Source: Asaccharospora irregularis DSM 2635 (GTDB taxonomy: Bacteria; Bacillota; Clostridia; Peptostreptococcales; Peptostreptococcaceae). From it: a stretch of DNA of 64,000 nt. Position 1 is the first letter of the stretch, and each line of letters begins with the position of its first letter. This document shows, one piece after another, positions 26,005 to 34,208 of the stretch. Location: positions 49,469 to 113,468 of the forward strand of contig NZ_FQWX01000004.1 of assembly GCF_900129815.1 (NCBI RefSeq). Reading direction: 5' to 3'. Both the position numbers and the translations under genes were made by a program. A model generated the notes under the pieces. That model searched no databases, had not been told where the DNA came from, and saw only the letters and a list, made by a program, of their open reading frames with translations.

Positions 26005-26775
26005 ATGGAAATTATTACTTTAGACGATACAAATTTGGACAGCGAGCATATTTGCTGCGCAATTTCAGATAAAAAAGGGGAGTGTCAGGTTTCATCTAAA
26101 AAAGCATGGCTAAGAGAAATGTTCAAAGATGGGCTTGTATTTAAAAAAGGGAATGTAAGAGGAAAAGTATTTATAGAGTATATACCAGCTGAAAATGCAT
26201 GGTGCCCAATTATTGCTGAAAATTATATGTTTATTAATTGTCTATGGGTTTCCGGGAAATATAAAGGTCAGGGAATTTCTAACCAATTATTAAATGAGTG
26301 TATAGTGGACAGTAAGCAAAAAGGAAAGAGTGGACTAGTCGTGCTGAGTTCGAATAAAAAGAAACCTTATTTATCAGATCCAAAATACCTTAGACATAAG
26401 GGGTTTATTTTAGCTGATACAAAAGAACCATACTATGAGTTATTGTATTTGCCATTTAATGAAGACGCTAAAGTACCTAAGTTTAAGGGTATAAGCAAAC
26501 GAAATATTATAACAGAGCCGGGATTTGTATTGTATTACTCTAATCAGTGTCCGTTTACATCAAAATATGTATCTGTTATTGACGATTATGCTAAAGAAAA
26601 CGATATAAAACTTACTATATTTAAGTATAAAAATAAAGAAGATGCACAGAATTCATTAACTCCATTTAGCACATATAGCTTATTTTATAATGGGGAATTT
26701 ATAACGCATGAGATTTTAAATGAGAAAAAGTTTAAAAGCATACTTAAGGATAAGGGTTTTGATATATTAAAATAA
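26005..26775 (+). CDS. yoaP: YoaP-like GNAT acetyltransferase with thioredoxin-like C-terminus
   Basis: In this 256-residue protein residues 1-150 form a GNAT domain (LWVSGKYKGQGISNQLLNE at about 78-96 is the acetyl-CoA loop). Residues about 165-256 form a YoaP-type thioredoxin-like domain that starts RNIITEPGFVLYYSNQCPFT; its C-x-x-T replaces the CxxC of redox-active thioredoxins. The two-domain YoaP family is common in clostridia; its substrate is unknown. The start has GGGGGGATAAC upstream. ogt starts 18 nt after the stop, so the two are likely co-transcribed. Confidence 0.83.
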   Translation: MEIITLDDTNLDSEHICCAISDKKGECQVSSKKAWLREMFKDGLVFKKGNVRGKVFIEYIPAENAWCPIIAENYMFINCLWVSGKYKGQGISNQLLNECIVDSKQKGKSGLVVLSSNKKKPYLSDPKYLRHKGFILADTKEPYYELLYLPFNEDAKVPKFKGISKRNIITEPGFVLYYSNQCPFTSKYVSVIDDYAKENDIKLTIFKYKNKEDAQNSLTPFSTYSLFYNGEFITHEILNEKKFKSILKDKGFDILK

Positions 26776-26793
26776 AAAATAGGTGGTGATACT

Positions 26794-27267
26794 TTGAAAA
26801 AAATATTTTTTTACGATACGCTTATAGGTGAAATAGGAATAGCTGAAAACGAGGGTTCAATAACTAATCTATTTTTTGGCAGAGATAATATTAAAGAAGA
26901 AGTGGTTATTGAAGAGACAAAGACTATAAAGACTGCTATTGAACAACTTAACAGCTATTTTTTAGGAGAAAGATTTGATTTTGACTTGCCTCTAAAGCCT
27001 CAGGGAACAGAATTTATGATGTCTGTTTGGAATGAACTATTAAATATTCCATATGGACAAACATCAAGCTATGGAGAGATAGCTAAGCGTATAGGAAATC
27101 CAAAAGCAGCTAGAGCTGTTGGTCTTGCAAACAATAAAAATACCATACCTATTTTTATCCCTTGCCATAGGGTTGTAGGTTCTAAAGGCAATTTAACTGG
27201 GTATCGAGGAGGACTGGACATAAAGAAAAAACTTTTAGATATAGAAAATATAAATAAAACTGTTTAA
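26794..27267 (+). CDS. ogt: Methylated-DNA-protein-cysteine methyltransferase
   Basis: The 157-residue protein starts at TTG 26794, with AGGTGGTGAT upstream. It carries the suicide cysteine motif IPCHRVVG (about 126-133), the DNA-binding recognition helix with its arginine finger (PKAARAVGLANNKN) and the YGEIAKRIG segment. It repairs O6-methylguanine and O4-methylthymine by irreversible transfer to its cysteine. The short N-terminal domain without Ada-type extra cysteines indicates Ogt/MGMT rather than Ada. Confidence 0.94.
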   Translation: MKKIFFYDTLIGEIGIAENEGSITNLFFGRDNIKEEVVIEETKTIKTAIEQLNSYFLGERFDFDLPLKPQGTEFMMSVWNELLNIPYGQTSSYGEIAKRIGNPKAARAVGLANNKNTIPIFIPCHRVVGSKGNLTGYRGGLDIKKKLLDIENINKTV

Positions 27268-27332
27268 AAACTACAATATTTGGATAAATATCTACTACAA
27301 ACAATTAAGGCGAACAGTTGGAGGTAATTTAA

Positions 27333-27521
27333 ATGAAAGCATTTGTAGATAAAGATATTTGTATAGGGTGTGGCGCATGTACAGGAATATGTCCAGAAGT
27401 ATTTGACATGGATGATGATGGATTAGCTGTGGCAAAGTCAGAAGAATTAACTGCTGATGTAGTAGATTCAGCTATAGAGGCCCAAGAAGGATGCCCAGTT
27501 TGTGCCATATCAGTAGATTAG
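27333..27521 (+). CDS. 4Fe-4S ferredoxin, single cluster
   Basis: The 62-residue protein has cluster ligands in CIGCGACTGICP (C11, C14, C17) and the distal cysteine in EGCPVCAISV (C54). C21 and C57 are extra cysteines that in many such ferredoxins form a disulfide. The charge is strongly acidic (DMDDDG). It carries low-potential electrons in anaerobic metabolism. TTGGAGGTAA is the ribosome site, and a strong terminator follows, so it is a single-gene unit. Confidence 0.93.
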   Translation: MKAFVDKDICIGCGACTGICPEVFDMDDDGLAVAKSEELTADVVDSAIEAQEGCPVCAISVD

Positions 27522-27544
27522 TTAAAATTGTAAAATAGTTAGAG

Positions 27545-27591
27545 AAAAGGGGTATAGAGTTAACCTTTAAGGTAATCTATACTCCTTTTTT
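27545..27591 (+). terminator. Terminator after the ferredoxin gene
   Basis: AAAAGGgGTATAGA and TCTATACtCCTTTT form a long stem, extended by TTA/TAA; TTTTTT follows. Confidence 0.85.
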
Positions 27592-27709
27592 AGGTATAGA
27601 AAATTATGTTAGAAAATAACTAGTCAAAAAATTAAAAATAGTTCAACAAAAATATAACATGTGATATTATGTTATAAGAGTCTATTTAAAAAGGAGGAAT
27701 TAATATAAG

Positions 27710-28702
27710 ATGAAATCAATTTTAGTTATGGGTGGAAGCGACTTTATAGGTTCTGCACTAGCTAAATATCTAATTAAGTCTGGTTATAAGGTGGATATAT
27801 TTACACCGGGCGAGAAGAGAATAAGCTATAAGGGATTTAATAGACACTTGATTTGCGACAGAATACAAAGAGATAAGGTGAAAAAAATTCTTGAAGGCAA
27901 AAAATACGAATACATATTTGATATTACAGCCTATACAAAGGAAGATGTAGAGATTCTTATAGACGCTATAGATAAAGACAGCCTAAAGAAATATATAGTT
28001 TTATCTGCAGGAGCAGTATATAAAGATTGTACCAAGAGAATGAAGGAAGACAGTGAAAAAGGTAAAAATGAGAATTGGGGAGATTACGCTTTAAAGATGA
28101 AGGAAGCAGAGGACTTTGTTATAAGTAGTGGTATTCCCTATGTTATTGTAAGGTCTACATATATATATGGCGAGCATAATAACTTATATAGAGAAACATA
28201 TTTCTTTGACAGGATAGAAAGAGGAGAGGCAATACCAGTCCCAAGAGGAAAGAGTGTCAACAATCAGTTTATATATATAGGTGACTTGGTCAAAGTTTTC
28301 AAGAGTTTAATGAATAGTTCTCGTGTTAGGGAGGATTACAATGTAACAAATCCACAACTAATATCATGGAATGAACTTATACAGACTTGTGGTGAAATTA
28401 TAGGAAAGACACCTATAATAAAGCCAATCGATGTTAATAAGGCAGGATGTGAAGAAAGGTCTTATTTTCCATTTATGCATATAGATTTCAGCTTAGACAT
28501 AGATAAATTAATAGAACATGGTATTTATATTCCTAATATCTTGTTGAAAGAGGGTTTAACAAAGACTTATAAATGGTATAAGAAAAGTAAACCCAAATTA
28601 TCAGATAATAAGATGGATAAAATAGACTTTGTACTTAAACAAACTCAAAAAGAAGGAAATGATGATAAATCAATTCATAGTGAGCTTTGTAAACAAGGTT
28701 AA
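27710..28702 (+). CDS. NAD-dependent epimerase/dehydratase-family protein
   Basis: The 330-residue extended SDR has a Rossmann start MGGSDFIGSALAKYL (GGxxxxG, residues 7-13). The usual YxxxK appears as Y125-x3-K129 in WGDYALKMK, after the SAG strand. RSTYIYG is the sugar-nucleotide-side motif. The active-site serine/threonine position is SAGAVY. Similar clostridial proteins are labelled UDP-glucose 4-epimerase-like, but no sugar operon is nearby and the substrate is undecided. GGAGGAATT precedes the ATG. The phosphoesterase gene follows 17 nt later. Confidence 0.8.
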   Translation: MKSILVMGGSDFIGSALAKYLIKSGYKVDIFTPGEKRISYKGFNRHLICDRIQRDKVKKILEGKKYEYIFDITAYTKEDVEILIDAIDKDSLKKYIVLSAGAVYKDCTKRMKEDSEKGKNENWGDYALKMKEAEDFVISSGIPYVIVRSTYIYGEHNNLYRETYFFDRIERGEAIPVPRGKSVNNQFIYIGDLVKVFKSLMNSSRVREDYNVTNPQLISWNELIQTCGEIIGKTPIIKPIDVNKAGCEERSYFPFMHIDFSLDIDKLIEHGIYIPNILLKEGLTKTYKWYKKSKPKLSDNKMDKIDFVLKQTQKEGNDDKSIHSELCKQG

Positions 28703-28719
28703 TTTTTAAGGAGAGTAAT

Positions 28720-29601
28720 TTGAATAAAATAAAAATGACATTTAAGATTATGATAATATTATTTATATCGCTATTATTATATTCGGCCCTAGTAGAACCA
28801 AATAGATTAATTGTTAGGAAATATGATTTGGACTCAAGTGGAAAGTTTTTAAGTGATAAATCAGAAAGTAATAAGAGAGATGATAGCAAATTAAATAATA
28901 AATCAAATAAGAATATAAAGATTATACACATAACAGATACCCAAATTGGATACTTCTATTCTATAAAGAAGCTTAGCAAAGTGGTAGAAAAGGTAAATTC
29001 ATTAGATGGAGATATAGTAGTTTTCACAGGTGATTTAATTGATAGGTCTAACAAAAATCCAAATGTAGAGGAAATTACAAAAATACTATCAGGGATACAC
29101 TCCAATAAGGGTAAGTTTGCAGCGTTTGGAAATCATGATTATGTAGGCAAACTGCCTAAATATTACAGACAGATTATGAAAGATTCAGGATTTAGGTTAT
29201 TAGTAAATGATAGTGAAAAGTTAGATTTAAGTTTTGAGAAATCTATAAATATCATAGGTGCTGACGAAATATTAAGTGGAAATTTTGATATTGAAGAACT
29301 TAAATCAAAGGTATCCAAAGAAGACTTCAATCTATTATTGATGCATGAACCTGATTTAATAGATAGATTTAACCAGGATTCAATAGAATTAACTTTGTCT
29401 GGTCATAGTCATGGAGGTCAGGTCGGTATCCCTATTAAAGGGGCCCTAATAGGACCACCTTATGGTAGGAAATATACAAAGGGATTTTACGACATAAACG
29501 GCAACAATCTATATGTTAGTTCAGGTCTGGGTAGCACAAGAATACCTTTTAGGCTATTTAATCCCCCTGAAATAATTGAATTTAATATTAATTTAAATTA
29601 A
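28720..29601 (+). CDS. Membrane-anchored metallophosphoesterase (YkuE-like)
   Basis: The 293-residue protein starts at TTG 28720 with AAGGAGAG upstream. One N-terminal hydrophobic helix (about 6-22) anchors it outside the membrane. The calcineurin-type metal ligands are present in order: DTQ near 74, GDLIDRS near 106, GNHD near 140, H in LMHEPD near 208, and GHSHGGQ near 228. The YkuE group hydrolyses UDP-diacylglucosamine-like lipids or other phosphoesters at the surface. It is probably co-transcribed with the SDR gene. Confidence 0.87.
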   Translation: MNKIKMTFKIMIILFISLLLYSALVEPNRLIVRKYDLDSSGKFLSDKSESNKRDDSKLNNKSNKNIKIIHITDTQIGYFYSIKKLSKVVEKVNSLDGDIVVFTGDLIDRSNKNPNVEEITKILSGIHSNKGKFAAFGNHDYVGKLPKYYRQIMKDSGFRLLVNDSEKLDLSFEKSINIIGADEILSGNFDIEELKSKVSKEDFNLLLMHEPDLIDRFNQDSIELTLSGHSHGGQVGIPIKGALIGPPYGRKYTKGFYDINGNNLYVSSGLGSTRIPFRLFNPPEIIEFNINLN

Positions 29602-29603
29602 AA

Positions 29604-29642
29604 TAGGCTGTCGCGCTAAATAATAAGTGTGACGCCTTTTTT
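29604..29642 (+). terminator. Terminator after the phosphoesterase gene
   Basis: AGGCtGTCgCgCT pairs imperfectly with AGtGtGACgCCT; TTTTTT follows. Confidence 0.65.
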
Positions 29643-29688
29643 GTGTAAAATATATAGGATTATATGCTTTATTTAAATAACATAATAA

Positions 29689-30250
29689 CTATCTAATTTT
29701 TTCTTTATCCCATATAAAAAGCTTATCAGAATTATTTAAAGAACCAAATAGGTTTCTCTTGATATCTGGGAAATTTTTGCCTAAATCAGAGATTAGATTT
29801 TTTATATCTTCCCTCATAGAACATAGACATTAAAAAGGTTTCTACAGCATCGTCTTTATGGTGTCCTAAGGCAACTTTATTGCAACCTAATTTTTTTGCG
29901 TTGTCATTTAGAGCCCCTCTTCTTAATTTTGCACATAGAGAACAGGGGTTTTTCTCTTTTCTTATATCGAATACAATCTCTTTTATATCTGTCTGGATTT
30001 CATAAAAAGGAACATCTAATTCCTCGCAGAATTTATATAGAGGAGAGTTATCGACATCCCCTGGGTTTAGTGTGATAGCAATTAGTTCAAAATTTTGGGG
30101 TGAAAATTTCTGGTAATTTTTAAGTATACTAAGTAATGTCAGACTATCTTTACCACCAGAAAGCCCAACGGCTATTTTATCGTTGTCTTGTATCATATCA
30201 AAATCCTTTATGGCTTGACGAGTTTTACTAAGAAGTTTTTGCATAGGCAT
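29689..30250 (-). pseudogene. ttcA-like tRNA thiolase gene with internal deletion and frameshift
   Basis: Reading down from 30250, about 149 codons match TtcA-family enzymes: GLSGGKDSLTLL (PP-loop), NPCSLCAKLRRGAL (the CxxC iron-sulfur ligands), LGHHKDDAVET and LMSMFYEGR. The frame then shifts and stops (YKKSNL). In the next frame the true C-terminus appears at once (EDIKNLISDLGKNFPDIKRN to a stop at 29689). Roughly 50-60 residues normally lying between EGR and this tail, including the third cluster cysteine, are gone. AGGAGG still precedes the start. The protein would be inactive in s2C tRNA modification or a related thiolation. Confidence 0.82.
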
Positions 30251-30446
30251 GAATCGTTTCCTCCTAAAAAAATATATTTATTGTCTAAATTTACAAGCAT
30301 TTATAAAAAACTTATAAATTTTAATGTAGAAAATAAAATAAAGGTTTTACTAAAAGTAAAAATTTATATATAATATATGTATAAGCATTAAAATAGAAAT
30401 TAATATGTGGTTTTATATAAGTTTCTAAAAAAATGTCGTCAACATA

Positions 30447-30492
30447 GAAAAAGGCTGAGGAGTTTTGGTATAACTTCTAACAGCCTTTTTTT
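30447..30492 (-). terminator. Terminator of the M29 aminopeptidase gene
   Basis: AAAAAGGCTG and CAGCCTTTTT form the outer stem, with GAGTT/AACTTC inside. It begins just after the aminopeptidase stop on the minus strand; T-runs occur on both sides. Confidence 0.8.
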
Positions 30493-30506
30493 GTTAATTT
30501 ATTTTT

Positions 30507-31736
30507 TTAGAATGCCCAATCACCAGATTTAAATATTTGTATTTCTTTGTTATCATAAGTTTCTCCTATGATATCCATATCTTGGGACCCTATCATAAAG
30601 TCAACATGAGTTAAACTATCATTAACCCCGTATTTATCTAATTCATCTTCTTTTATACTATCACCGTTTTTTATACAGGATTTGTATGCAGATCCAATTG
30701 CAAGGTGACAAGAAGCATTTTCATCGTAAAGTGTATTAAAGAAAGTGATTCCAGTTTCAGAGATCGGAGAATTGTAAGGAACTAATGCAACCTCTCCTAA
30801 ATAATGTGAACCTTCATCTGTACTTATAAGATTTTTTAAAGTATCGAAGCCTTTCTCAGCTGAGAAATCTATTATTTTACCATCTTTAAAAGTTATAGAG
30901 AAATTGTCTATGACATTTCCACCGTATACAAGTGGCTTTGTACTATAAACTACACCGTTTACCTTAAATTTGTGAGGCATACAAAAAATTTCTTCAGTTG
31001 GGATGTTGGCATTGAAAAGAACTCCATTTGGATCTTTAGATGCACCACTTAACCATATATGGTCTTTTGGAAGTTCTAAAACTAAATCTGTTTTATTAGA
31101 TTTAAATTTAAGAAGCTTAAAGTTTTTATTATTTAAAAAGTCCATTTTTTCCTTTAAATTAGAATTATGTTCATCCCAAGCTTTTATAGGGTCTTTGGTA
31201 TCTACTCTTGTGCATTTAAATATAGCATCCCATAATTTGTTTATGGCATCTTTAGCTTCTAAATTAGGGAACACTTTCATAGCCCAGGCTTCTGTAGGAA
31301 TTGATACTATACTCCATTTACATTTGTCAGTTAACATGTAAGATCTCCACTCTTTAAGGGCATTACCAGATATTTTTTGGTAATCGGCAATTCTCTTAGG
31401 GTCTACATTTTTTAGTAAATCAGGGTTTTGAGCAGAAACAGTTAAAAATGCTCCACCTTCTTCTGCGATTTTTACATATTGATCAGATACCCAACTAGGG
31501 AATTCACTAAATGCTTCATCAGGAGCATCAAGATACTTTATTAAGCTACATTCTTCATCCGACCACTCTATATGTACGTTTTTGGCACCATTTTTATAAG
31601 CGTGTTTTACGACCTTTCTGACAAAAGGTGCACATTCTATAGGAGAGCGTACAAGTAAGGTTTGATTTGGCTGTATATTTACACCCACCTTAACTGCTAA
31701 TTCTGCATACTTATCAAGGTTATTATCTAAATTCAT
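30507..31736 (-). CDS. M29-family metallo-aminopeptidase
   Basis: The 409-residue protein matches the AmpS/PepS/aminopeptidase T family. Metal-ligand motifs occur in order in the C-terminal half: TEEIF near 249, LGEVALV near 314, CHLAIGSAY near 344 and THVDFMIGS near 376. The N-terminal domain carries the NQTLLVRSPIECAPFVRKV pattern. It releases N-terminal amino acids from small peptides in the cytosol, using two metal ions. It is monocistronic, with GGGAGGATAG just upstream. Confidence 0.92.
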   Translation of the reverse strand: MNLDNNLDKYAELAVKVGVNIQPNQTLLVRSPIECAPFVRKVVKHAYKNGAKNVHIEWSDEECSLIKYLDAPDEAFSEFPSWVSDQYVKIAEEGGAFLTVSAQNPDLLKNVDPKRIADYQKISGNALKEWRSYMLTDKCKWSIVSIPTEAWAMKVFPNLEAKDAINKLWDAIFKCTRVDTKDPIKAWDEHNSNLKEKMDFLNNKNFKLLKFKSNKTDLVLELPKDHIWLSGASKDPNGVLFNANIPTEEIFCMPHKFKVNGVVYSTKPLVYGGNVIDNFSITFKDGKIIDFSAEKGFDTLKNLISTDEGSHYLGEVALVPYNSPISETGITFFNTLYDENASCHLAIGSAYKSCIKNGDSIKEDELDKYGVNDSLTHVDFMIGSQDMDIIGETYDNKEIQIFKSGDWAF

Positions 31737-32193
31737 AAGGCTATCCTCCCTAATTTATTAATTTATAAATATATCTACTTAAATATTTAAACATATCTAC
31801 CAATATAATATTACCTATAGTTATATATAATATTTATCGACATATTTATACATAATATATATCTAAAATAACATATATTTATTAATTACATATTATACCA
31901 TAATAGCAAAAACTAGTCATGATATTGAAGTTTAAAGGTTTAAAAACAGTCGAACTGGGATGTATTACATAAAGTAAAATTTCAATATAAATATATATGT
32001 AAGATATAATTAAAAATCTAAATTATTTTAATATACTTTTTCGCCTAAGGACTATACAACAAGGTCGAAAAAAACTTATAATATAATAATAAAATATATG
32101 AATTTTATAGTAAAATTAAAAGAAAGAAGAATTAATATGTAGTATCATGTAATAGGGATTTTGACATAAATAAATTTTATTAGGAGGAAATTG
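31737..32193. other. Long AT-rich intergenic region between divergent genes
   Basis: About 455 bases between the aminopeptidase (leftward) and the nitroreductase (rightward). It contains no open frame with a ribosome site, no tRNA-like segment and no strong hairpin. It must hold the two divergent promoters; near-consensus boxes are too numerous in this AT-rich sequence to choose between. Confidence 0.4.
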
Positions 32194-33051
32194 ATGGAGT
32201 TATATGAGGCTATTTTTTATAGAAAATCTATAAGAAATTTTTCAATAGATAAATTAAAGGAACCTTTGATGAAAGAGGTTAAAGATATATGTGCCAACTT
32301 AGACTACTTAAATAAAGATTTGAATATAAAAGCCCATGTTGTAGAGAGGGGACATTTGATTCATTTTTTATTAGGAAAAGAATGCAAAATAAAGGCTCCA
32401 CATTATATAGTTGTTACATCTGATGAAGGTGAAGATTACTTAGAAAATATAGGTTTTGCAACAGAAAAGGTTGTTCTTCAACTGACGACTTTGGGTTTGG
32501 CGACTTGTTGGATAGAAAGTAATTTAAAAAAAGAGGATATTGAGGAGTTTATAGATTTCAAAGGTGAAAGAGGCGCAGATTTTTATGAGATGGATTTGCT
32601 GTATAATGAAAGCGACGAGTTAAAAGAGAAAGAAGAACAGCCGTATATAATAATAGCGTTTGGATTTGCTGGAAAAAATGAGGATTTATTTAGATCTAGA
32701 AAGGCTAGACCTAATAGAGTTCAGGTAAAGGATATGTCTAAAAAGGTGGAGAGAAAGTGGAACAGTACTTTAGAACTAGTGAGAAGAGCACCTTCTGTAA
32801 AAAATGCCCAACCTTGGTTTTTTTATGGAGATGATAGAGGGCTTAATATGTACGAAAACAAGCCTAAAAGAGGTACTGAAAAAATGAACAAGGTTAGTAT
32901 GGGAGTTGCCCTTAGACATTTTGATATAGGATGTGCCAAGTATGGATTGGAAGTAAGGTATATAAAGAAAAAGGTTAAAAGAAGAAGAGGAAAAGAGTAT
33001 TTTATAAGCATAGAATACATCCCTAAGGAAGAACCAATGCAAGATTTATAG
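32194..33051 (+). CDS. Nitroreductase-family protein (TM1586-like), longer form
   Basis: 285 residues from the ATG at 32194 (AGGAGG 5 nt upstream). RKSIRNF near 9-15 gives the flavin-phosphate arginines, IGFATEKVVLQLTTLGLATC (then WIES) is the central helix-strand, and RRAPSVKNAQPWFFY near 196-210 is the nitroreductase motif placed late, as in the 12767 protein. The C-terminus is very basic (KKKVKRRRGKEY). Its flavin-dependent reductase activity is assumed from fold; the substrate is unknown. Confidence 0.75.
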   Translation: MELYEAIFYRKSIRNFSIDKLKEPLMKEVKDICANLDYLNKDLNIKAHVVERGHLIHFLLGKECKIKAPHYIVVTSDEGEDYLENIGFATEKVVLQLTTLGLATCWIESNLKKEDIEEFIDFKGERGADFYEMDLLYNESDELKEKEEQPYIIIAFGFAGKNEDLFRSRKARPNRVQVKDMSKKVERKWNSTLELVRRAPSVKNAQPWFFYGDDRGLNMYENKPKRGTEKMNKVSMGVALRHFDIGCAKYGLEVRYIKKKVKRRRGKEYFISIEYIPKEEPMQDL

Positions 33052-33154
33052 AAAACTTTCAAAATATATAGACATAATACATTTATAATAAAAACAGTTC
33101 TTGACATAAAAATTAATAAGTGATTTAATAAATATAGAAATAATACTTTAAATT

Positions 33155-33286
33155 ATCCCAGAGAGGATACGAAGTTACTAAAAATATTATTACTATAGGC
33201 ATTAAAGGTACAGAGAGACCGTATATTTATAGTAGTACTATCAATTTGTATTTGTAACCTCTAGCTGGCAAGGCTAGAGGTTTTTT
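33155..33286 (+). promoter_or_regulatory. PyrR-type attenuator 1 of the pyr operon
   Basis: ATCCCAGAGAGGAT (33155-33168) matches the PyrR RNA-binding loop pattern ARUCCNGNGAGGYU. It is followed by the terminator hairpin AACCTCTAG/CTAGAGGTT (33256-33282) and TTTTTT. When UMP-bound PyrR holds the first loop, the terminator forms. A weaker look-alike, GGTACAGAGAGACC, lies at 33207-33220. Confidence 0.82.
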
Positions 33287-33315
33287 AAAAATAAAATAGC
33301 AAAGTCTTTTAAACT

Positions 33316-33412
33316 AGTCCAGAGAGGCTGGGAAAGATATCTCATAACGTCTAAATATAAAAGTTATGCTAAGATAAAATCCTTATACCTCCCTTGGTAT
33401 AGGGATTTTTTT
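33316..33412 (+). promoter_or_regulatory. PyrR-type attenuator 2 of the pyr operon
   Basis: AGTCCAGAGAGGCT (33316-33329) fits the PyrR loop consensus exactly, and the terminator AAATCCTTATACC/GGTATAGGGATTT (33377-33406) with TTTTTTT follows. It ends 68 nt before pyrF, so two serial stops precede the operon. Confidence 0.88.
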
Positions 33413-33479
33413 ATACACTAAAAATTATGCATTTGTTAAGAGGGTTTACTAAGACTTTGTACAAAGGGGAGAGATAGGA

Positions 33480-34196
33480 ATGACAGAAGGAATAGAAAAG
33501 TTAATAGTAGCAATAGACACAGATGATTTTGATAAGGCAAAAGAGCTAATAGATAAACTAGAAGATAGTGTTGATATATTTAAAGTAGGCCTTGAGCAAT
33601 ATGTAGCTACTAGAGGAAAAACAGTAGACTATTTAAAGGAAAAGGGAAAGAAAATATTTTTAGACCTAAAATTTCATGATATACCTAATACCATGAAAAG
33701 TGCAGTAAAAGCAGCAGTTAGGGATAATGTGTGGTTGATGACGATCCATGTATCTGATATGGAAGGTATGAAACAATGTGCACAAATAGCTAAAGAAGAA
33801 GCAGAAAGATTAAATATAGAAAAGCCTTTAATAGTAGGGGTTACAGTTTTAACTTCATTAAGTAATGAAGACTTACAAGATATAGGATGCAATATGACGA
33901 CTGAAGAACTGGCTATAAAGAGAGCTAAGTTAGCTAAAGAAGCAGGAATAGATGGAGTTGTTTGCTCAGCAAAAGAAGTAGACAAGATAGTAAAAGAGTG
34001 TGGAGAAGATTTTGTAACAGTATGTCCAGGAATAAGACCAGAAACATCAGAGGTTGGAGATCAAAAAAGAGTTGTTACTCCAGCAGACGCAATCAAAAAA
34101 GGAGCTCATTATTTAGTTGTTGGAAGACCTATAACTAAATCAGAAGATCCAAAAAAATCAGCTCTTGATATAGTTAGAGAAATAGAAAATGCTTAG
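33480..34196 (+). CDS. pyrF: Orotidine 5'-phosphate decarboxylase
   Basis: The 238-residue TIM-barrel enzyme has the catalytic DxKxxDI motif in FLDLKFHDIPNT near 60-71, the N-terminal AIDTDD substrate segment, TVLTS, the phosphate-gripper CPGIRPE near 181-187 and VVGRPI near 217-222. It converts OMP to UMP, the last step of de novo pyrimidine synthesis. It is the first gene of the attenuated pyrF-carA-carB unit, with carA beginning 12 nt after its stop. Confidence 0.96.
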   Translation: MTEGIEKLIVAIDTDDFDKAKELIDKLEDSVDIFKVGLEQYVATRGKTVDYLKEKGKKIFLDLKFHDIPNTMKSAVKAAVRDNVWLMTIHVSDMEGMKQCAQIAKEEAERLNIEKPLIVGVTVLTSLSNEDLQDIGCNMTTEELAIKRAKLAKEAGIDGVVCSAKEVDKIVKECGEDFVTVCPGIRPETSEVGDQKRVVTPADAIKKGAHYLVVGRPITKSEDPKKSALDIVREIENA

Positions 34197-34208
34197 GAGG
34201 TAGTCTAT

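Noticed and set aside
33207..33220. Third PyrR binding site
   Set aside because: GGTACAGAGAGACC lacks the CC before the loop and has no terminator of its own; noted only as a look-alike.
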